Assembly: GCF_000165395.2 (NCBI RefSeq)
Contig: NW_026261571.1
Location: 496,001-560,000, forward strand
Length of the DNA stretch: 64,000 nt
Source: Babesia bovis T2Bo
Taxonomy: Eukaryota; Apicomplexa; Aconoidasida; Piroplasmida; Babesiidae
Direction of reading: 5' to 3'
Under the pieces are notes generated by a model, which did not search any database, was not told where the DNA came from, and saw only the letters and a program-made list of their open reading frames with translations. Numbering within the stretch: the stretch's first letter is position 1; every line of letters begins with the position of its first letter. Shown piece after piece: positions 41,301 through 55,900 of the stretch. A program made the position numbers and the translations under genes.

Positions 41301-44300
41301 GCATTGCGTCACAGATGTAGCATTTGTAGCTTCTGTAGGAACATTCGCACCTTCGGGACATCGGTAAGGGATGTTATGTATCATTCGATCGGAGGAAGCA
41401 GCCCAACCACCGGGACAGTAGTGAGAAATCTTGCACCGCTCACAAGAAATCATATGATAGTCAGCAGGAATTATAGCTGCCGGAGAATTCTGTGGAATTG
41501 TTAAAAGAGCCTTGGACAAAAATATAAAAGAGTCAACATTGCTACTCGGACTACCAATTTCATTCGGAATTTTAACAATATAAGGATTTGAATGATCATA
41601 TACGAATTCACTGATTTCCTGCTTCTCTAAAACCAATTCCTTGTAGGTATTGAGCATATCTTCTTCAGAACTAAGCAACACTGTATGGTTCTTCAAGCGC
41701 TTATAAATCGTCTCAGGGCCTGTGTTGGAACTGCTCTTTGCGAATTCTGCATAGTAACCTGAACTACAGGCACAATCAGTAATATATTTCGATCCAGTTT
41801 TAAATGTTCGGAACCTATCTGGGCATCTCTTACAAGAAACATTTCCAATCTCTTGTTTGTAGGATCCAATGCTACAGGGAACACACAGACTGTTCTGCGA
41901 TGTTGAAGCTTCATAACCAGCAAGACATAAACATTGTCTAGAATCATACGCGCCTTCTGCCATTGTGGTTGAATTATCCGGACATCGTGTATAACCTGAG
42001 TTACCTTGGCAATAATACCCAATCGGACATGGCTTTGTGACGAATTCATAATCATAAGTGTTATCATATATTCGACATACAGACACAATATCATCCGCAG
42101 ATGTATCACGACCGTTAAAACGCCCTCCTCTGTCGAATTCCAAAGAAAAAAAGTAAAGGGTGCATGTTCCATATGATCGTTTTAAAAACCTCAACCCGTT
42201 GAACACAGTAGTTTCATAAGCGTTATGAGGGTTTGAATCATATTCCACAAACCTAATTGTTGGTTCATATAAAAACCCATAACAATATATATTGTACAAA
42301 CAAGTGGATTTGCAAGTCGAAAACGAATCACGAAGTACCTTCTCAGAATGTAGCCCTTTGATACTGGAACGCACAGTATGATAACAAGCAACTGTAGCAT
42401 GGTCACGAGAATGCATCAACATATCTTCAAAATTCTCACCATACTCATTTAGTAAATCGGTAACTGTCTGTGTTTTTCGATTTTTTCTAGTAACTGAAAG
42501 GTAGGTCCCGGAATCAGGAGAACAGAAAAACAAAGAAGTTGCACCATAGTTATATGTCGATGAACGTTTGGGACATGGTAAACAACCATAATCTACATAC
42601 TGTAAATGCTGGAAGTATCCGGCAGGACAATGATAACACGCAATAGCACCGGTCGTAGGATGACGCCCTTCCAACGTATTCCCGTAGCCTCGCTCACAAA
42701 AGCAATCCATACCGGTTACACTACGATGTGTTCTTGTAAAACCATTAAAACCACAGCTCAGTGGTTGATAGTCCCCTCCAGGACAAAAACGATCGGTGGG
42801 ACACTCCAGACAAGACCTTGTGTTGACATCAAAATAAGTACCACCTATACAATATTTACATCTATCAGATGTACGAGAATGGTCGGTATCTGAAAATAAT
42901 GTTATCTTCTGTAACAATTCCGTTAGTGCTGGGTAAAGCTCTCCTTGGAAATCTCTGTATTGTGCCAATTCCTTTTCCCATGTTGCTTCTGTAACCACAT
43001 GTATGCGTCCCATTATAGGTAGCAATGGAACTGTCGCCGGTAGAAATGGGTCGTCTTGACATAATTTGCACTCTGCGTTTCCCACCACATCTTTGTAACC
43101 AAACCCCGAACATACTTGGCAACCGACGTTTGGAAAAGAACCATAACCGCGGTCACATACACAACTTGATTCGCTATCATTTGCCGTATCCTTAGTTGTA
43201 TAACCGAAAGGGCACTTCTTAGGCAATGCTTCCTCACCAGGACAATAATAACCCACGGGACATGGGAGACATGCGTCAGCTCTGCCCAAAAGCTCCTCCA
43301 TATTCGTAGGCTGATGAGTATCATAGTCAAATGTGAGACCGATTATGTTCCACATTTCAGGAAGTAATTGCATCCAATCTCTTATAGCAATCTCCTGATC
43401 AAAGTATTTGGGCATACACATACATACAGATACTGTTTTCCCATTAACCACTTTTTTCATATACTCTCTATTTGCAGCGCATGTACCGGTACAGGGAGAA
43501 TTGCCAACTTCATTTTTGAAAGTACCAGCTTCGCAAGGAACGCATTCGTCATCTTTCAAATAGTAGTTCTTATCACAAAGACAATCGCCGCTCACACGAG
43601 CACCGAGCATAACAGTGGTACTATTTTTGCGCAGCGTTTCGCAACTTAGACATACATCATCTTTTTCGTCGTTACGGTAGAAACCAATGGGACACTGCTC
43701 ACATGTCTGAGTATCTAAATTAAACTGGTGAGAAGGTGGACATATCCCACAGATGGACATCTTATAAGACTTCAACTTCAGAAGATTTGCTCCTATAATT
43801 TCCACGGTATGGCACCCACTCAAGCGCAATGAACCAGTAATGACACCAGTATAAGTATGAAGCTGCAGACCCATCTGCCCTAACGTGATGCTTGAGCGAT
43901 CATCCTTTTCACTTTCCACAAAATAGTCAAACTTGTCACCTTTCAAAACTGGTACCAGCTCAATGTTGCTCCCTATAGTATATCTTGTGAATAAACTATA
44001 GTAAAACCACAAGTGTACATAAGATGCGATTGTCCTTAAGTAAATACAATTGGTTTTATGGCCCTGTTGTATTCGCCATGTTGATAACAGTAACTCCTCT
44101 TTGTTGACAAATTGAACTCCATTGAGAACGACTTCGGTGTTGATTACTTTAGTCAACTCCATTGTCTGGTGATTCACCGTAAGGACTAAAATACGACCAG
44201 TAATGCTTTCCCCTACCAACACAATACCCATATCTTCTGATTCAAACCCTGAAAAATTACCATCAACACAACACAAATTGGTTAATGGTGCCGCATATAG

Positions 44301-47300
44301 GCCTTCAACGTTCGAGAACCCATCATATACCAAGTCTTCCACCAGGTCCAAGTTATCAGTGTTTACAATGTAACGAGTTAGGTTATTCTTCACTGCATCA
44401 ATTGCATAGAGCTCACTATTTACGCTTAGACGTTCTACAGAGTACAACCCTTTGTGGTAACACGACTTCAACAGGGTACGGGATTTCCATTCTTCCATAT
44501 TGCTTAAATTGCCAGAACTAAATGCTGTTAAAGAACGCGTGTATTCATCTGAGATCAGAAATATTCCGTTAATGATAGTGAAATCTAAGGGACTGGACAA
44601 TCCATGCTTGAACGTATATAGAATGGATCCACCATTGCCTTTGCTTGGTAATGAGATCGACGTGATGTACTTGGAACCCAGGAAGATAATTTGACTATCC
44701 AAAAACGATTTGCACGTCTTCCATAAAGGTTCGGGTTCTGCAACTTGATTTAAAGCATTTAACCGCTGTGGTGGTACATAGCTTTTTGAATTGTAAAATT
44801 GAAGGTGTAATAACCACAAGTTATTTCTGCAGTCGGTCACTATAGCAATACGATATTTTGCAACAACACATAATACTGAATAGTTATGATACCAAAGGGA
44901 GCTGCAAGAGCCCGATGCTTGCTGTGGCCTAGTATCAAATGGCAAACCTGAGGGAGTCATAAAAGGCAAAATTAAAATATCAGGAAGGCAAAAAACATTG
45001 TAGTCAACAACTTCAATCAAACCACCTGTTTCCCAATGCTCGATACTTTTAGTCTTTTGATGGCGATGGTTGGCAAATTTTGCCTCATTATGGAGGTGAC
45101 CATGTTCATTTGCTGATCCATCTGATGGTGAAGAGTGGGCATCAGAACCATCCGTTTTTGATGCAGGGGTAGTACTGCTATTTGTCTTTGCTGATGCATC
45201 TAACGGTGATGGCACAGGTGTATTCTGTTTGGACATAGTAGCTGCCAGATTGGCCTGTAATCTTTTTGTTTGCATCTCGATGTCCTGCGCTACAGAAAAC
45301 CAACGCAAGGCGTTTTGCTGTTTGAGCTGTTTTGGACGTATGCGTATACAGAATTTATAAAGCCCCGGTTCAGCAATGGTGATGCCACGGAATATAACAT
45401 AATCAGAATGAATGGCAGTCATACCTTTAGCAAACGATACTCTGTCTTCTTTTGTCACATTTTCACAGGTGCCAATAGATCGGAGAACCACAAAACTAGT
45501 AACATATCCAGGTGGCAAATTGTTCCCATATATCACGACATCTTGCATAACACCGCTAGTCACAAAACTCATTTGCATTGGGAAATAACCACTGTGAAGA
45601 CCTCCAAAGACACGCTGATATGTGAGAGGCTCGTCAAATCTTTCACTCGGGGTTGCCTCGCATACCTCTATAAAAAATCCATGACGATTCGTATGGTGCG
45701 TGGTCAAAAAGTCATACAGAAAAGCAGTTAATTCAATGTTAGACCTTCCCATGTCATGGTAAGATACATCTGACTGAGATGCTACTTTATGACTACATTG
45801 AGGTAGACGGTAATCTACATTAGATGGATATGTGGTTATACGCAACATATTCCCACCTGACTTGCGTACAGGTGAACTAATGACTGATCCTATCCATTCA
45901 GTATAATCCTTCGTTGATGAACAACTTTTCTTGAACATAAAGGGGCAAAAACATATTTGATAAAGAAGATTATTAGTACCTGGGGAATTTACTATGGGCA
46001 AATTTCTAGACTTCCAAATGTACCCCCCCTTCTTCGAAATCTCAACAGCACCAACTGTATCCCTATTAATATCAAGATGAATTGTAGCGGGCAGTTTGTC
46101 TCTTCTTGAAGGAGTTCGCTGGCTTTGATCTGTAACACTAGAGGAAAATAGGTCTCTCGATTCAAATTCACCACAGTTATACTGTCCAGAAAAAAGTTTA
46201 ATACGATCCTTATAACTCAAATAACTACCGTATAGCGTTTTAGTAATAGGCCTCATATCGTAAGGCATAACAGTGAAAAGTGATTGCTGTATGTCCTCTG
46301 GTTCCATAATGCTAGTACGAAAATCTCCAAACGTTAAGCACGCTCTACCCATACAAGCACATATATACGCATTGGTAGTGTAGTTCATCGTAGGGAAATT
46401 ATCGACAGCAAAATCATCTTCTTTTTTGTAAATTGACAATACCATGTTGTCAAGATGTTGCCTCCATGTATTGGTTTCACATGATTCAATTTTACTAGGT
46501 CGATTAATATATCTTATCATCAGAAGGGTAACATATGTAGAAGGACTGAGATGACGCCGAATATCACTCATACCTTCAGGCGGCGATGTTCTCGTTCTCA
46601 TCATCATTTGCAAACTAAAGAGGCTAAACATATATCCAGTGTTTTGATTTCCCAAACTCGTAGAAGTACACAAATAGTACACTACATCTTGCTTCTGTAT
46701 GCGATGTAATTCCATTCGACGCCCCAATGCAGTGCGTAATATCAATACATTCGTCCATATTATAGTGTCCATGCCTGTATGATCCGCAATCACTATGGGT
46801 TTTTTAGTCATTATTACCTCGTATCTTTCATCATTGGCTTCCACATTACACGATTCATCTGTACTCAAAAAGCCACTAATCTCACCAACATATTTACCTC
46901 GTATTAATATGGTAAAGGGCTTGCCCAAATATACGACAATATCGTAAGAATTGATAAAAGCGCCCAAAAGATTGATATTTGATATTTTAGCAGCGTAAGA
47001 TGTATCCGAATTCAGATAACAAAGACTATATTGCCCTGGAACAACGTGCTGTACTATACCTGCAAAGGTTATTTTGTTTATATATGTATGTATATTATCC
47101 TTTTGTTCCATCAGTTCATCTTGTCCTAAACCGTCAAAATATAATAGGTTAGAATCGTGCTGTTCAAATTTACATTCAGATCTTTGTATGCTCAACATGG
47201 AGTTGTTAGGTGGCAATCTTGTTATTTTATCAATTTTGTCATAGTAAGACCAATATTCTAGACGCAAAGAACAAAAAGAGCGAACGTTACATCCGGCATC

Positions 47301-49917
47301 ATTTATCTTTTGCATTCCACTGAAATAAATTTCTCCGACGACTATTTTGAAATCCTGACGATTCTTACAGGACGTGGAAGAGTCTAACAGACACCAACAT
47401 ACTTGATACATACCACCTGCTACATGAGAATGTGCCGTCATGGATCCTTTAACATATTGAATTATATCATCATTTTCCCCTGGACCACTACAATCTTCAG
47501 AAAGAATTATATACTGGTAATAAAGCTTGTTTTCTTAGAAATGTATCATAATAAACATTCAACATACCATTAAATATCAAATTAGCAGAATCCATCATGG
47601 AAAGGTAGTATCGATTTTGTTCCAATACTCGTCCTGTACATATTAGTCAATAAAATTGATTAACTTACTTGAAATAATGAACCGTTGCTTAGCATCTTCG
47701 ATTGCCATTGTTACTCCATCAGTGCTTTTAATTTCGGCACAAAGCATATACCCTCCCAGCAGATTATCTGCATTGACTCTCTATATAATACAAATCTAAA
47801 CACCCACCTGATAATCCTAGAAGCCCTTTAATATGCACCAGCTTCTTATTCTCTGCAACCAGCGTAGTCTTGAAGTACGTTCCCTCCCGTTCAAATTCCA
47901 ATGCAGTCGATTGCTCACATGTAGGTGATAAAAAATATTTAGGAGGTGTCTCAGTTTTAAACTCAACGAAACTCATACAAAAGCGTCCTAAATAACATGT
48001 AACGGTGCCAGTATATCTGGGCTGGACGTAGACATTTCCAACGTGAATTGAATAATCCCGTTTTGTGCATGCCATATGATTATCCAAAGAAACACCGCAC
48101 CAACACAAACGTAAAGTGTCACCAGGTGTAATATCATAGGCGTTTTCCGTATGAACCCATTTAAACAATGAATATCTATCCATAGGTGATGTAGTGACGG
48201 AAGTAACTGCACCGGTTGGAGTAATATACGGAAGTTCAACTTTCCCAAACTTGCATCTCCGTGCTAAAATAACTGATCCTGAGTCATTATTTGTGTCCAA
48301 CCTAATGGTAGGCATGTTAAGGTATATGGTATCATCATCAGATACAGTAGCGTGCACGAAAGATGTTACGCCTGTAAAAATGTTACTGACGAAACATCAA
48401 AGATGATTACTGCCCTAATAAATCTAAGGGTATTAAATTACTAAAATACCAATAAAACGCTAAGTTCAAAGATATAAGCTAACCTCTGGGTATTAGATGA
48501 GCCAGGAATGCTGCTTTTTCTACCATGTCACCTTCTAATTCACTGTTGCCCTTTGTACCGGTCCAAACAACATATAGCCCATAGTGCAGGTTTATGTCAA
48601 ATTTAAAATCAATCAAAAGATGATTATTTTGAAGTTGAACTTCTGAAACACTTTGGGATATAACGCTGTTTTCATCTGGAGTTTGATTGCTCGTGGGATC
48701 CTCAAGTTGGTGTATAAAAAATTTAGGATCTTCCCATACATTTGTCATAAAGAATGTATGCAACTTCTGTTTACCAAAAGGATATACGTAATATTCACCC
48801 TTGTAGAAATTGTGAACCCATAATACTCCGATATTCACTGGTTTTGCTATCTTCTTATCACCTGGGATCCAAAGAATGGCTAACTTAGATGACTTCATTA
48901 ACGCAGTTGTATCCGTGTTATATTTATATTCAAAAAGTTTGCCTGATAATTCTAGTATCTTATACCTATTCACCGATGTATGGTTTCCAACACCTATTTT
49001 TTCCAATGTAACCTTATAGCTGCCTTTAATATCAATGAAACATTTTTGACCATAAGAACAATCAACTCGCAACTGTTTGTCTACAAAAGGACCTATAAGT
49101 ACATGAACTCAACATAAACATTATCTCACCTTCTATAGAAGGGCGGCCAATGAAAACAGTATAGTCCTTTACAGTTGAACAGTTTCCATAGAGTGGACAC
49201 AAACAAAGTACAACATCATCCGTAAATGATTTTATGCCTTCAGGCTCATTGTATTCAGCTAGGTAGGTTTCTGTATATCAAGTTGATGCAAACGGAAAAC
49301 GAACCATCATGATGGGAGTATGTTGTATTTTTCACTGAACTTAGAAAACCATCTGGAGCACTACAGTCAGATTTCTTAAATGCTATACTAAATCGCATTC
49401 CATAAACTAGATTTTCTTCGCCAGCCACTTTATAAAACCTAGATCGCAGACTCCATTCAGTATTATAGATTATGTGAGATTCGACAGCCTGCTTTATTAC
49501 CCCTATTAAATCTGACAAGGTAATATGATCAAACTCACCCGTAAAGAAAATAGTAGTGATGTACTTAAAATCTGGCCCATTAGCACAGCATATATGCGCT
49601 ACATGTGTGATTTTTGTTGGTGTATATATGGAGTTCACTAAGGGAACATGTTCTCCACGGCACAGATTATTCACATCAGAATTGGAACGTTCAACTACAA
49701 AACACTCTTGTTTTTTGACATTTGGAATGAGTCGACCTATATTACATGGTTCAGCTCCTGCTACTCTACAAATTATTGGAGTCTCTTGTGCTGGATGGTG
49801 GTATATAGGCGTATTTTGAAACACACCTGATACGTCTTCCAACAAAAATGTAAATATGAGCACAAACAAAACCCCTAATAGAGCATGGAAGCGGATGATT
49901 AACGTGCGGCTATGCAT
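38394..49917 (-). CDS. CRMP: Cysteine repeat modular protein (CRMP), giant, seven exons
   Basis: The exons are complement 49305-49917, 49130-49270, 48484-49092, 47808-48371, 47669-47767, 47568-47633 and 38394-47533, giving about 3,743 residues. Three of the six introns are 34-35 nt. The second acceptor could be 12 nt further on. A signal peptide (residues 1-30) leads into a long beta-rich ectodomain. A He_PIG-like strand pair (QMGLQLHTYTGVITGSL, about 1,925) precedes a long array of GCC2/GCC3-type modules (about 1,955-3,050; CxCxxGYxxxxxxCxPCxxGxYK pattern). The array is interrupted near 2,440 by an apple/PAN-like insert (CKSTCLYNIYC). Several membrane helices follow (about 3,055-3,450) and a cytosolic coiled-coil tail. 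This is the architecture of Plasmodium and Toxoplasma CRMPs, apical surface proteins. In Toxoplasma, CRMPs act in a complex needed for rhoptry secretion. A function in invasion is inferred by homology. Confidence 0.85.
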
Positions 49918-49993
49918 TTTTAGTATTAAAGGAGTGTGTTCATATGAATAATCTACATAAGAGCACAGGAGTCAAATAGGCTCAGTGCCACGT

Positions 49994-52900
49994 CTATCGT
50001 TGCGACCTGTTCACAGGTACCAGAAGTCCCTTCCTACGATCGGATGGGTCTGTTGCAGTGTTAGTTTGCTGCGATATTGCCGACAGAATATCATCGTAAC
50101 TCAAATCGGCAGAAACTATATTATCTACACCTAAGTGCAGATTCAATGCAACGGCGGCAGCAGCACGACCAGCCATGATTACTTGACGCTCACGGTCAAT
50201 GGTATCGTTTAACTTAGCAATATCCGTTTCAAGCTCCTCTATGTCCGAAGCAAGGGTGTGACGTTGCAATGCAGCTGTACCATTTTCTGTTTTTTCAATT
50301 TCCCCTTTGAGGTTGTTGATGTTTTCGTTAAGTGCATCAGCTTCCCTCAAAAGACGGAAACCTCTTTCATCCTTCAGATAGAGAGCGTGTATCCTATAAG
50401 CGTCGAACATACGGATAAGAACTGACTCATGGAAATGGTTCAATGACAACAGTCCTAAGTAGAACTCTACCAATGTAACTGGACCTAGATCATATACCGT
50501 GTCGAATAAACATTCAACGAGCAAACTTTCCGCTACTTCTTCGACCTTGCGTTTCCTCTTAGATCCTGCGAATATAGCACACTTCCCGTCACATATATCT
50601 CCATTGTGATGGAAAGCATTATGAGCAGATAAACGTTTAATTGGGAAGTTGACGAAGAAATTTGACAACGCAGCATCTGAGATGTTTTCCTGTGGTGAAA
50701 AATGAGACAGTACAATCTTATGGAACAAATCATTGTCCGATAGTTTATCGTCGAAAAGGTCAACATGCAGACAATGGCAATACCAAAATACGTAACGGGT
50801 AATAAAGTAGAACCATTTGTCCGATAAAACCACATCCTGCCTGAGAACTGAACATCTCTGTATAGTGTTACGGATACACTCCACCAAGAAATCACGATTC
50901 TGAAGAGAATATGAGTAACTCTTCCTCTTTTCAGTACCCTTCATGGAAATGCCTGTGAGATGTGCTAGCTTCAACAATGGTCTAGTTACCAAATTATAAT
51001 AGAAACTGCGGTATGGCTCTTGTATTTTGGATGATTCCATAACGAGGTTGTCATTTTTGTAGTCATAATATACATTTGCTGTGCGATGTTCAAATGCAAA
51101 TGAGAAAAAGTCAATTATCATATTTGCTAATTCACCCTTTCCATTGTTCTTCATGTTGGCGAACTGAATATGGCCATATTCTAACATTATGGTCCATATG
51201 ATCTTCACGTGAACCAAAAGAGAAACGACGATAGGGAAGCCACCAAAATCAGAAAAATCGTAGAAATAGCTTCCCTGGATGAAAATACACATACATAGGT
51301 TGCTAAAGAGAACCAAACTCTCCAAGTTGTTGAAGGATTCATTATTTCTTTTATCGTAAGGCGAAAATGTCAAATGCAAGGTCACATAGATGAAGTGTAA
51401 AATGAAATAGCAGGCGGCGCGCATATATTCTGTATCACCCTTTGGTCTAATCCCATAGTGACAGACTATCAAAACCGCTATGAGGAACTGACGTGACAGA
51501 TGTACAGCATCCCACCAGCGGCAATTGGTATCGCTCCCAGCCATGAATATAGTGTTCCACGATCGTGAACCGTATTTGTAGTTAGCCAGGGCGACAAACA
51601 AAACGGCCAGCATAAGAAGCCACAGTCCCAAATTTGCTAAACCTACAATACGACCTATGAAGAACAGCCGGTTGTTGGGATCACAAATCTGTTCTGGCAA
51701 ATGCATAAGTACTTTGACCGCATCGCCATCCTTGTATTTCACCGACCCACACCATAACATGGCTAAACTATTGACTACTACTGACGGTAAGTGGAATGCC
51801 ATCAAGAGCATGAGTTGCTGTATCAGGAAAACTTTGCCCCGTTTGCGATGCTTTATGTACGCCATTCCGATAGTTTCATGAGCCGATGGATCGTCCAACG
51901 TCTTAAGGCACAGAGCAGCTTCTTCTTTATCTTTTATTTCTTCATTCTCATTGTTTACCCTTCGTGTTAACGAGAATATGCGTTCATCTAATGATATCCT
52001 GCGTGAAGAAGATGCAGACCAAGATTCCACACGAGAATAAAGCAGGCGGCATGGATAATAAAGTATGCACAATAGTAGAGCATCGATTAGTGGCTTTGCC
52101 AATCCCAAGAACCTTTGCATATACCATATGTGGTTGTAATCTAGATCTTCATGAGTATCAGCAGGTGGCAAAGGAACTCCCCAAGATCTTAAAATTTGCC
52201 ATATTCGATGGATCGCGGGTCTCCAACAATTCAGACGCTCATTGTGCACATACAGTAGAATGGGCTTGAAGAAATAGTTGTGGTAAAGATTGTAAAAACG
52301 AACCAAACTAGACGACGTCGTCAGTTGTTGCATACCCAAAGGAATTAAAGAAAGCTCAAAGATATACCAGATCTTGAAAATGGCAATTATGGAGAAGTTA
52401 CCATCCGTAGTCGCTCGATTGTTCATATGGCAGATTAAGCAAACCAAAAACATGAGTATTAAGCGAGGCACAAACAAATCCAAAAGCTCAAAAAGAGGAT
52501 GCTTACATCTCACGCAATCCGATTGCAAATAGCGTGCGTCGAAACCGGGAGCGCATTTACCACAGAGGTAACCGTAGGAACCTTCAGAACAGCCACCCTT
52601 TCCAAAACTGTTGCAACGGTTGGAGTATACACAAGGGTGTATATCGGCCACATGCTCATATTTTCCAAATTGGGATGGAGTCGGGGGTTCGTTGATGTAG
52701 GTATCGTGTTTGTTTGGCAACCACTGTATATCGGAACCTTCAGCACGCTGCCTCTTGAAAATAGCCATGTAACCCATGCGAGGATATTGTGGTGTATGAG
52801 AAAATATCGCCTCCTTGAGATTATCAGGTATAGTAGCTCCAGATTGTCGTACCGTAAAACCTCCTGGACATATGGTACCATCAGAGCATTTTTTACATAC

Positions 52901-55900
52901 AAATTTCTCCTTGTTTTCTATTAGCTGCAAAGTCATAAAACGCCCCGGGAGACAGAAGCAATCTTTAAAGGAAGATGCACCAGGGAATGATATCGCATAA
53001 TCATTGCAACGTCCATGGCAGGTTGATGTACTATAGGTTTCACTGAATGTACCAGGAGCACACTTCTGACACGATAAAAATACATCATCGCGAAACGCAG
53101 TACCTGCACCATAACCAGGTTTACAGATGCACTTTCTCAGCGAGTTGGCACTAGCTGAGAGCTGAGGCACCGCAGATCCATCTGGACACGAAATAGGAGG
53201 GTTGTGAACGACATATTCCGAGTTCGGCAACCATTTACCAGGACAAACATATCCATCAGGGCATCTCTTGCATGTGATGTTAGCCAATATATCTGAAGTG
53301 TCTCCTTCACCGGAAAAGTTGAAATTGTTCTTCATGAATTCTGTAAGCCTTGACCTACGCGGAAGCACTGGAGGTAACATACGAGCCCGCGACAATTGCC
53401 TCATCATGGTATTTGAAGTGGTTGCAAAGTAACCAACGTTGCAAACACACTGGCTCGCAGATACGGCGCCTCTACCAGTTGTCGTCATCATAGGTGGGCA
53501 AGGCAAGCAACGAGCATTGGATGTGTTATCCTTGTAGAAACCCTCTTTACATGAGACACAACGTTTCACACTCGAGCTAGTAGATAACTCAAAACCGGGA
53601 AGACACAAGCAATGGGAGCTATTGTTGGCACCATCCATCAGTGTTGTTGAATTCTCCGGGCATTGGTATTTTCCAAATTTATCTCCACCGGGACAATAAT
53701 GGTTCATAGGACAACGTCGAACAACCAATTTATCAGGTTCAAATGTATTAACACCCCTGAATATTTCACAGAGCACTTGGTACCTATGGATACGCTTATC
53801 AAAAGGCTGCATAGTCTTCACGATACTGGGAACAGATATCCTTTCGTAATACATAAACATTTTGCAAGGGCGGTAAGCTATATAAGTAACCTCACCAGAA
53901 AGCACAATGTCATTATGAGCAACCCCGGTTTCCGAATCTCCATAATACACGTAGCGACAGTAAATGTTATTCTTACACATATCAATACAAACTTGCAATG
54001 ACTTTGCCAATACAGTCACAGAAAAGGAGTCATCAAACTCTACATTTGCCACGCATTTGACGCTGGAAGCCTGTAACTGGGAAGGTTCAATGGATTCCAA
54101 TCGTGTTGTCATAGTTTTAAATCCATCTCCACCTGCAATGTAGAAACCAGGCCCTGGTAAACAGTCACTTAAAGATACACTGCCATTAGCAACTGTGTAA
54201 GTATTCTTGGGGCATTGCAAACAAGGCATGTTTGTCCCGTTGACATGTTGGAAAGTGTTGACAGGACAAATTGTACAGCTATTATCCAACGAGAGGATGA
54301 AACGAGCAGTTGAGGCATATCCATAACCCTTCACACAGAGACAATCGTTCCTACCACCGGCGTTTGTACCATTTGTAACGGTATTATTTGGACAAAACAA
54401 AGGGATGATGGCCTTTCCCGGGCAAAAAGAGTCTGCAGGGCATGGAATACAGTGTAATCGGTTAGCATCATAATAATAACCAGGTGTACAATGAATACAC
54501 TCACGGATAGAGGTTGAACCAAAAGATGGAGTGTAGACCATGCCTTTTGCATCGTCAACCGATGGACATGGTGTACAGCGGTTATTACCGATGTTTTCTT
54601 TGTACGATGTCCTTCCACATGGAACACATCTACCATCTGACCACTCATATCCTGCATCACATAGACAATCATCCCCGGATTTGGCTCCAGCTCTTTCCGT
54701 TGTCATACCATGGCTACAACGGAATGGCTGAAGAATACCGCCTAGGCAATAGTATCCAACAGTACAGGGAACGCAAGCGTCACCCTTCAAGAAAGTACCT
54801 GCTTTACAAGATATAGCACTTGGCATGTTATCGAATGAGCTGTGACCCTTCTCAGCGTCTGCAATAATGGGACAATTTTCCGATCCATAAGAGTTCGAGG
54901 TGGTTCCCAGAGGGCAAGGTATACATTCCAAATCTTTAAGATATGTACCAGGTGGACAAAGGCAGTCTGATACTGATTTCGACCCATCATTTATTGTAGT
55001 ACTGTTCTTGATATGATCCGTGCATTTAAGACATGACACCGAATCTTTGGTCATGCTCCAATAAGTCCCCTTTGCACATTTAACACAATTACTCTGTGTT
55101 GCGTCTAATGTCGTACCCTCTTGACAAATGAAAATGAATGTAACCCGGGAATAAGCGCTGTGAAAGTCTCCAACACCCTTTATCTTTACGTTGATGATAC
55201 CGATCTTTTGTGGAGTACCGGATATGGTACCTGTGTTCGCATCCAACGTCAACCCGTACTGTTCTAACTCCTGCTTTTGCTTAGTATAGTAGTTCTTGCT
55301 CTGGTACGCCGTGCTCACCGGATTGAATTTATACTCCGTTCCCAAGTAGAGGGCACGGGGTATGTCTGGATAATGAAGGGATGTATTAATGAGACGGTTA
55401 AGAGGAATTTCAATTATGTTGTGAGTTATTTCGCCACGAGGTGAAATGTCAGAAGTTAAGCCCATCAAATAATTCTTTCCTACAACCAAATCAACAATCT
55501 TGCCTGTTGTTCTCATCTGTCCATGCAATTCCATCCTTCTGCCAGTAACAGTATATATAGATAGATGAGGTAAGCCGTAAGTGTGGACAAACAAAAATGT
55601 TTGTCTCTTTCCATCATCCTGCCGAGTAGTTGCTTTGACTACTACATTCTGTACAACGTCTGACGCTACAAAATTTCCGACAGATGCAGTAGATGACAGC
55701 ACCCCAACTGCCTCGTTATTGTCCATAGCTTCATATATGTTCACAATAGAATGACTCAACATGAAAGCATCATCCACATAGAAAATGTGATACTTTCCGG
55801 AATCATCAGCTGGATGTATATCTAAGGCTATAATGCGATTTCTCACAGATGGCAATCTAATTTTTTTAAAGGCCATAACATCCAAGAAAGCTCTCGTAAG

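Noticed and set aside
47764..49917. Three separate small - strand genes of 197, 197 and 220 residues
   Set aside because: Short GT..AG introns join them in frame with one another and with the long downstream exon into one CRMP. The first carries the only signal peptide.
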